This document shows positions 59,387-64,000 of a stretch of DNA of 64,000 nucleotides, piece by piece. Source of the stretch: Achromobacter deleyi (GTDB taxonomy: Bacteria > Pseudomonadota > Gammaproteobacteria > Burkholderiales > Burkholderiaceae_B); the NCBI RefSeq assembly GCF_016127315.1, contig NZ_CP065997.1, forward strand, positions 6,820,001 through 6,884,000, in the 5' to 3' direction. The position numbers were made by a program, and so were the translations under genes. The number at the start of each line of letters is the position of its first letter. Positions within the stretch are counted from its first letter, which is position 1. The notes under the pieces were generated by a model. The model had not been told where the DNA came from and searched no databases. It was given only the letters and a program-made list of their open reading frames with translations.

Positions 59387-60592
59387 ATGAGCACGGCTCC
59401 CAAGAAGCAAGCAGCCAAGACGGACGCCCCCCCGGCCGCCAAGCCGGAAGAAAAGGCCGGCTTCAAGCCCAAGAAATCGGTCGCGCTGTCCGGCGTGGTC
59501 GCCGGCAACACCGCGCTGTGTACCGTCGGCCGCAGCGGCAACGACCTGCACTACCGCGGCTACGACATCCTGGACATCGCCCACACCAGCGAGTTCGAGG
59601 AAATCGCCCACCTGCTGGTCCACGGCAAGCTGCCCAACAAGGCCGAACTGAAGGCCTACAAGGAAAAGCTGCGCTCGCTGCGCGGCCTGCCGGTGCAACT
59701 GCAGGACGCGCTCGAAGCGCTGCCCGCCGCCAGCCACCCGATGGACGTGATGCGCACGGCCGTCTCGGTGCTCGGCTGCGTGCTGCCCGAGAAGGACGAC
59801 CACAACCTGCCCGGCGCGCGCGACATCGCCGACCGCCTGATGGCCAACCTGGGCTCGGCCCTGCTGTACTGGTACCACTACAGCCACAACGGCCGCGTGA
59901 TCGACGTGCAGACCGACGATGACAGCATCGGCGGCCACTTCCTGCACCTGCTGCACGGCGAGAAGCCGAGCGACGAATGGGTCAAGGCGATGCACATCTC
60001 GCTGAACCTGTACGCCGAGCACGAGTTCAACGCGTCCACCTTCACCGCCCGCGTCATCGCCGGCACCGGCTCGGACATGTTCTCGGCCATCACCGGCGCC
60101 ATCGGCGCGCTGCGCGGCCCCAAGCACGGCGGCGCCAACGAGGTCGCCTTCGACGTGCAGAAACGCTACGAGACGCCCGACGAAGCCGAGGCCGACATCC
60201 GCCGCCGCGTCGAGGCCAAGGAAGTCATCATCGGCTTCGGCCACCCGGTCTACACCGTGTCCGACCCGCGCAACAAGGTCATCAAGGAAGTGGCCAAGAA
60301 GCTCTCCAAGAAGGCCGGCAGCACCAAGATGTTCGACATCGCCGAACGCCTTGAGACGGTCATGTGGGACATCAAGAAGATGTTCCCCAACCTGGACTGG
60401 TTCTCGGCCGTCAGCTACCACATGATGGGCGTGCCCACCGCCATGTTCACTCCGCTGTTCGTGATCGCGCGCACGGCGGGCTGGTCGGCCCACATCATCG
60501 AGCAGCGCGTCGACAACAAGATCATCCGCCCGACCGCCAACTACGTCGGCCCGGAAGATCAGAAGTTCGTGCCGATCGACAAGCGCAAGTAA
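59387..60592 (+). CDS. prpC: 2-methylcitrate synthase
   Basis: 401-residue citrate synthase homologue condensing propionyl-CoA with oxaloacetate. Catalytic His in [15 protein letters not shown] and [23 protein letters not shown] and [14 protein letters not shown] are typical of PrpC rather than GltA. It carries an N-terminal Lys/Ala/Pro-rich extension of about 35 residues, longer than most homologues. ATG 59387 follows GGAAAGGAG. Confidence 0.95.
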   Translation: MSTAPKKQAAKTDAPPAAKPEEKAGFKPKKSVALSGVVAGNTALCTVGRSGNDLHYRGYDILDIAHTSEFEEIAHLLVHGKLPNKAELKAYKEKLRSLRGLPVQLQDALEALPAASHPMDVMRTAVSVLGCVLPEKDDHNLPGARDIADRLMANLGSALLYWYHYSHNGRVIDVQTDDDSIGGHFLHLLHGEKPSDEWVKAMHISLNLYAEHEFNASTFTARVIAGTGSDMFSAITGAIGALRGPKHGGANEVAFDVQKRYETPDEAEADIRRRVEAKEVIIGFGHPVYTVSDPRNKVIKEVAKKLSKKAGSTKMFDIAERLETVMWDIKKMFPNLDWFSAVSYHMMGVPTAMFTPLFVIARTAGWSAHIIEQRVDNKIIRPTANYVGPEDQKFVPIDKRK

Positions 60593-60674
60593 GACGACGA
60601 CATGGGCCTGCCGACGCCTTCCCCCGCGCCGCGCGGGCCCAGTGCCGCCTGTAAACACTCAGGAGAGGTACCAA

Positions 60675-62126
60675 ATGTCTGCCCCGATCTCCAACGTCCG
60701 TCCCGAGCCCGACCAGGTCCTGGTCGATATCGCCGACTACGTACTGAACTATGAAATCCAGAGCGGCCTGGCCTACGAGACCGCTCGCAACTGCCTGATC
60801 GACACCCTCGGCTGCGGCCTGGAAGCGCTGGAATATCCGGCGTGCCGCAAGCTGCTGGGCCCGGTCGTCCCCGGCACCGTCGTGCCGCACGGCGCCAAGG
60901 TGCCCGGCACCCAGTTCCAGCTGGATCCGGTGCAAGCCGCGTTCAACATCGGCGCGATGATCCGCTGGCTCGATTTCAACGACACCTGGCTCGCCGCCGA
61001 ATGGGGCCACCCGTCCGACAACCTGGGCGGCATCCTGGCCACCGCCGACTGGCTCTCGCGCACCGCCGTCGCCGCCGGCAAGCCGCCCCTGACGATGCGG
61101 GCCGTGCTGACCGGCATGATCAAGGCGCACGAGATCCAGGGCTGCATCGCGCTGGAAAACTCCTTCAACAAGGTCGGCCTGGACCACGTGGTGCTGGTCA
61201 AGGTGGCATCCACCGCCGTGGTGGCGCAGATGCTGGGCCTCACCCGCGACGAAGTCATCAACGCCGTCTCGCTGGCCTGGGTCGACGGCCAGAGCCTGCG
61301 CACCTATCGCCACGCCCCCAACACCGGCAGCCGCAAGAGCTGGGCCGCCGGCGACGCCACCAGCCGCGCCGTGCGCCTGGCGCTGATCGCCCGCACCGGC
61401 GAGATGGGCTACCCCTCGGTGCTGTCGGCCAAGACCTGGGGCTTCTACGACGTGCTGTTCAAGGGCCAGCCGTTCAGGTTCCAGCGCCCCTACGGCAGCT
61501 ACGTCATGGAAAACGTGCTGTTCAAGATCTCGTTCCCGGCCGAGTTCCACTCGCAGACCGCGGTTGAATGCGCCATGCAGATCCACGACCGCCTGAAGAC
61601 GCTGGGCAAGTCCGCCGACGACATCGCCAGCATCACCATCCGCACCCACGAGGCGTGCATCCGCATCATCGACAAGAAGGGCCCGCTGAACAATCCCGCC
61701 GACCGCGACCACTGCATCCAGTACATGGTCGCCGTCCCGATCCTGTTCGGCCGCCTGACCGCCGCCGACTACGAGGACGACGTCGCCGCCGACCCGCGCA
61801 TCGACGCCCTGCGCGACAAGATCACCTGCGTCGAGGACCCGGCCTACACCCGCGACTATCACGACCCCGACAAGCGCTCCATCGCCAACGCCCTCACCGT
61901 CCGGTTCACCGACGGCACCCAGCTCGACGAGGTCGTCTGCGAATACCCCATCGGCCACAAACGCCGCCGCGCCGACGGCATCCCCCAACTGGAAGCCAAG
62001 TTCCGCACCAACCTCGCCCGCATCTTCCCCGCCCGCCAACAGTCCCGCATCCTGGAAGCCTCGCTGGACCAGAAAAAGCTGGAAGCGATGCCGGTCCACG
62101 AGTACGTCGACTTGTATGTGATCTAA
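60675..62126 (+). CDS. prpD: 2-methylcitrate dehydratase
   Basis: 483-residue MmgE/PrpD family enzyme dehydrating 2-methylcitrate to 2-methyl-cis-aconitate. Typical segments are [42 protein letters not shown] and [29 protein letters not shown] precedes the ATG. No acnD or prpF gene is in the cluster, so this looks like the classical PrpD route with an aconitase supplied elsewhere. Confidence 0.96.
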   Translation: MSAPISNVRPEPDQVLVDIADYVLNYEIQSGLAYETARNCLIDTLGCGLEALEYPACRKLLGPVVPGTVVPHGAKVPGTQFQLDPVQAAFNIGAMIRWLDFNDTWLAAEWGHPSDNLGGILATADWLSRTAVAAGKPPLTMRAVLTGMIKAHEIQGCIALENSFNKVGLDHVVLVKVASTAVVAQMLGLTRDEVINAVSLAWVDGQSLRTYRHAPNTGSRKSWAAGDATSRAVRLALIARTGEMGYPSVLSAKTWGFYDVLFKGQPFRFQRPYGSYVMENVLFKISFPAEFHSQTAVECAMQIHDRLKTLGKSADDIASITIRTHEACIRIIDKKGPLNNPADRDHCIQYMVAVPILFGRLTAADYEDDVAADPRIDALRDKITCVEDPAYTRDYHDPDKRSIANALTVRFTDGTQLDEVVCEYPIGHKRRRADGIPQLEAKFRTNLARIFPARQQSRILEASLDQKKLEAMPVHEYVDLYVI

Positions 62127-62192
62127 GGCGACAAGCAAACACCTCCCCACCACCGCGCAGCGAACACCCTCCCGACGCAAACCACCACGTAA

Positions 62193-62226
62193 GTCAAGAC
62201 CGGCCGCCCGCGCGGCCGGCCTTGAC
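62193..62226 (+). terminator. Hairpin downstream of prpD
   Basis: GTCAAG-A-CCGGCCGC paired with GCGGCCGG-C-CTTGAC, one A-C mismatch, four-base loop. No U-run; a possible terminator or mRNA end. Confidence 0.6.
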
Positions 62227-62289
62227 GGGCCCCGCAAACCTCTCCAGACCCCCACCGATCTGGCAGCGCACCATTTCTCGAAACCCGTA

Positions 62290-62449
62290 GCCCGTCGCGG
62301 TGGCGGTTTTGGGGGCGGGCAACCTCGATGCGCCCGACGGAAACCGAAGGGAGCCGAAGGCGGACGAGGTTGAGTAAGGGGCAGTCCGGAGCGAACGCTC
62401 CGGACCGCAATCGTGGGCGCCCGCCCCCAAAACCGCCACCGCGACGGGC
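62290..62449. repeat. Perfect 31-bp inverted repeat enclosing two inner stems
   Basis: Left arm 62290-62320 and right arm 62419-62449 are exact reverse complements (begin GCCCGTCGCGG... and GCCCGCCCCC...). Directly inside, AACCTCG (62321-62327) can pair with CGAGGTT (62365-62371), and GTCCGGAGCG (62384-62393) pairs with CGCTCCGGAC (62396-62405). The layout is a closed multibranch structure of 160 bases. The family is not recognised. Confidence 0.85.
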
Positions 62450-62522
62450 GACCTACGAAGAACCACCCGCCCCCAGCAATTACAATCTCCCTTCCCCAAG
62501 AAAACAAAGACCGAACCCCACC

Positions 62523-62951
62523 ATGTCCATGCTCTGGGTAAAAACCTTCCACATCGTCTTCATCGCCTCCTGGTTCGCCGGCCTGTTCTACCTGCCCCGC
62601 ATCTTCGTGAACCTGGCCCAGCAATCGGATTCGGCCGTGCAGGTCACCCTGCTCGGCATGGCGCGCCGCCTCTACCGCTTCACCACCATCCTGGCGGTCG
62701 TGGCCGTGGCGCTGGGGATGTGGCTGTACCTGGGCTACGGCATCGGCGTCGGCCCCGGCAACGGCTGGATGCACGCCAAGCTCTTTTTCGTCCTGCTCGT
62801 CATCGGCTACCATCACGCCTGTGGCGTCATGCTGCGAAAATTCGAACAGGGCAAGAACACCCGTTCGCACAAGTTCTATCGCTGGTTCAACGAAGTTCCC
62901 GTCTTGCTGCTCTTGGTGGTGGTGGCGCTGGTCGTCGTCAAACCCTTCTGA
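62523..62951 (+). CDS. hemJ: HemJ/CopD-like integral membrane protein
   Basis: 142 residues with four hydrophobic helices. N-terminal LWVKTFHIVFIASWFAGLFYLPR matches HemJ (protoporphyrinogen IX oxidase, UPF0093), including the early His and the YLPR segment. Later, GNGWMHAKLFFVLLVIGYHHACG carries the conserved Lys and His. HemJ oxidises protoporphyrinogen in heme synthesis in bacteria lacking HemG/HemY. In this clade similar proteins are often annotated only as CopD family, so the function is probable rather than certain. Confidence 0.75.
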   Translation: MSMLWVKTFHIVFIASWFAGLFYLPRIFVNLAQQSDSAVQVTLLGMARRLYRFTTILAVVAVALGMWLYLGYGIGVGPGNGWMHAKLFFVLLVIGYHHACGVMLRKFEQGKNTRSHKFYRWFNEVPVLLLLVVVALVVVKPF

Positions 62952-62985
62952 TTCCCCCTACCTTTGCACATTCGCCAGGATTCGT

Positions 62986-64000
62986 ATGTCCGCTGATGAC
63001 CAGGACCGCCCGCGCAAGACGCTGACGATCAAGAAGACCGCGCGCGACGCGCATGCCGAAGCCGCGCCCAAGCGCGTGCGCACCGGCGCCCGTGCCCGCC
63101 TGGTCGCCCAGAACGAGCGCGCCAAGGACAACGTCGAACGCCAGAAGGACCCCGAGGGCTACCAGCAGCGCCAGGCCGCCGCCCGCGCCACGCGCCGGCC
63201 GGACGACCGTGAACGCGGCGACGGCCCGCGCCGCGCAGACGGCCCCCGTGGCGACAATCCGCGTCGTGGCGACGGCCCGCGCAGCGACAGCCCGCGTCGC
63301 GGCGATGGCCCCCGCAGCGACAGTCCGCGTCGCGGCGATGGACCGCGCAACGACCGCCCCCGCCGTGGCGATGACGCCCGCAACGACAGTCCGCGTCGCG
63401 ATGCCGCGCCGGCGCCGCGGTCGGGCCGCACGCCGCAGCGCGCGCCGCGCCTGGACGACCAGTACATCGCCCCGGCCACGCCCGCCGGCCGTTTCTACGA
63501 TCCGTTCGAGGACGACGGCCCCGCGCCCGAGTTCGCGCCGGAACCCGATTACGACGACGACGCGCCGATCCATGCCGGCCCGGCCCGCGACGACAACGCG
63601 CCGCGCGACCACGCGCCCGCCGTCGAGATCCGCGAACGCCGCCCGCGCGAACCGCGCCAAGCAGAGCTTTTCAAGGTCTTCGCCCCCTGCCCGCAGGGCC
63701 TGGAAGAAGCCCTGACCGCCGAGATGCAGGCCCTGGGCTACGACGACGCCGAAGCCGGCCGCGCCGGCTGTTCCTTCACCGCCGACTGGACTGGCGTGCA
63801 GCGCGCCAACCTGTATTCGCGCCTGGCCACCCGCATCCTGGTGCAGGTTGCCCACGCCGAGATCTCGCACGAAGACGACATCCTCGACCTGGCCCGCGAC
63901 ACCCCCTGGGAACGCTGGTTCGGCGCCGAGCAGACGCTGCGCGTGGACACCTCGGCGATCAAGAGCCCGGTGCAGAGCCTGCAGTACTGCAACCTGCGCG
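62986..64000 (+). CDS. THUMP-domain class I SAM-dependent rRNA methyltransferase (RlmL-like), 3'-truncated by window edge
   Basis: The frame runs from ATG 62986 to the window end (338 codons seen, no stop). Residues 1-225 are a disordered, Arg/Asp/Pro/Gly-rich extension with a tandem 11-residue repeat (residues 81-135). The conserved part begins at ELFKVFAPCPQGLEEALTAEM and continues through ANLYSRLATRILVQVAHAEI, the N-terminal ferredoxin-like and THUMP region of RlmL/YcbY and related 23S rRNA guanine N2-methyltransferases. The catalytic domain would lie beyond the edge. It follows the HemJ-like gene by 34 bases. Confidence 0.85.
   Translation, partial: MSADDQDRPRKTLTIKKTARDAHAEAAPKRVRTGARARLVAQNERAKDNVERQKDPEGYQQRQAAARATRRPDDRERGDGPRRADGPRGDNPRRGDGPRSDSPRRGDGPRSDSPRRGDGPRNDRPRRGDDARNDSPRRDAAPAPRSGRTPQRAPRLDDQYIAPATPAGRFYDPFEDDGPAPEFAPEPDYDDDAPIHAGPARDDNAPRDHAPAVEIRERRPREPRQAELFKVFAPCPQGLEEALTAEMQALGYDDAEAGRAGCSFTADWTGVQRANLYSRLATRILVQVAHAEISHEDDILDLARDTPWERWFGAEQTLRVDTSAIKSPVQSLQYCNLR
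63226..63390 (+). repeat. Tandem 33-bp repeat coding for 11-residue units
   Basis: Five consecutive units of the form PRRGDGPRSDS (variants PRRADGPRGDN, PRRGDGPRNDR, PRRGDDARNDS) in the N-terminal extension of the methyltransferase gene. The second and third units are identical in protein and nearly so in DNA. Confidence 0.9.

Larger units (their letters stand above)
62127..62522. other. Intergenic region with hairpins, no gene
   Basis: Holds the prpD terminator-like hairpin and a large inverted-repeat element (both listed separately). An open frame runs through the element into the next gene from 62328 but has no ribosome binding site and low-complexity translation, so it is not called. Confidence 0.7.

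Noticed and set aside
62328..62522. N-terminal extension of the HemJ-like gene through the inverted repeat
   Set aside because: No ribosome binding site, Pro/Arg-rich translation of the repeat arms, and HemJ homology starts at 62523.

Overview
This 64 kb window is GC-rich, densely coding DNA with betaproteobacterial gene content. An FtrABCD-type ferrous iron uptake operon, odhA-odhB-lpdA, the gltA-sdhE-sdhBADC cluster next to mdh and prpBCD, a bamD/rluD/pgeF/phaC block and ACC deaminase point to Alcaligenaceae, most likely Achromobacter or a close Bordetella relative. This is inferred from gene content, not from a database search. I saw no tRNA, rRNA, CRISPR, prophage or intact insertion sequence. 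The window looks like chromosomal core with a few accessory catabolic and iron modules.

Left part (1-18.8 kb): the 3' end of cyanophycin synthetase cphA; a small lipoprotein; a stress set (CsbD, a 54-residue DUF1328 membrane protein, a BON protein); a PhzF-like protein; ftrABCD (minus strand); phaC-phbB-phaR for polyhydroxybutyrate; pgeF-rluD (minus) divergent from bamD; a DinG/YoaA helicase; and tex.

Middle part (18.8-43.6 kb): an unrecognised protein; trpS with a YegP/DUF1508-like C-terminal extension; an iron-siderophore locus (fecI-fecR-TonB receptor, then DUF4198-DUF3649-PepSY-DUF3325) with a good Fur box before fecI; zapE; the 2-oxoglutarate dehydrogenase operon odhA-odhB-lpdA with a structured leader; the divergent acdR/acdS pair; an allantoin-type operon (puuE, a UraD-like/allantoate amidohydrolase fusion, an M20 hydrolase); and a convergent OPT transporter.

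Right part (43.8-64 kb) is central carbon metabolism: a stand-alone homodimeric pyruvate dehydrogenase E1 paralogue, malic enzyme with a phosphotransacetylase domain, citrate synthase, sdhE, succinate dehydrogenase, a GntR regulator, malate dehydrogenase and the methylcitrate genes prpB, prpC and prpD. The window ends with a HemJ/CopD-type membrane protein and the 5' part of a THUMP-domain rRNA methyltransferase that carries a tandem-repeat disordered N-terminus.

The most unusual items are a perfect 31-bp inverted repeat that encloses two further hairpins (62290-62449), the degenerate UraD domain fused to allantoate amidohydrolase (38528-40222), the putative ferrisiderophore-reduction cassette (21091-24058), a GntR palindrome between gntR and mdh, and terminator-like or structured leaders upstream of maeB and odhA.
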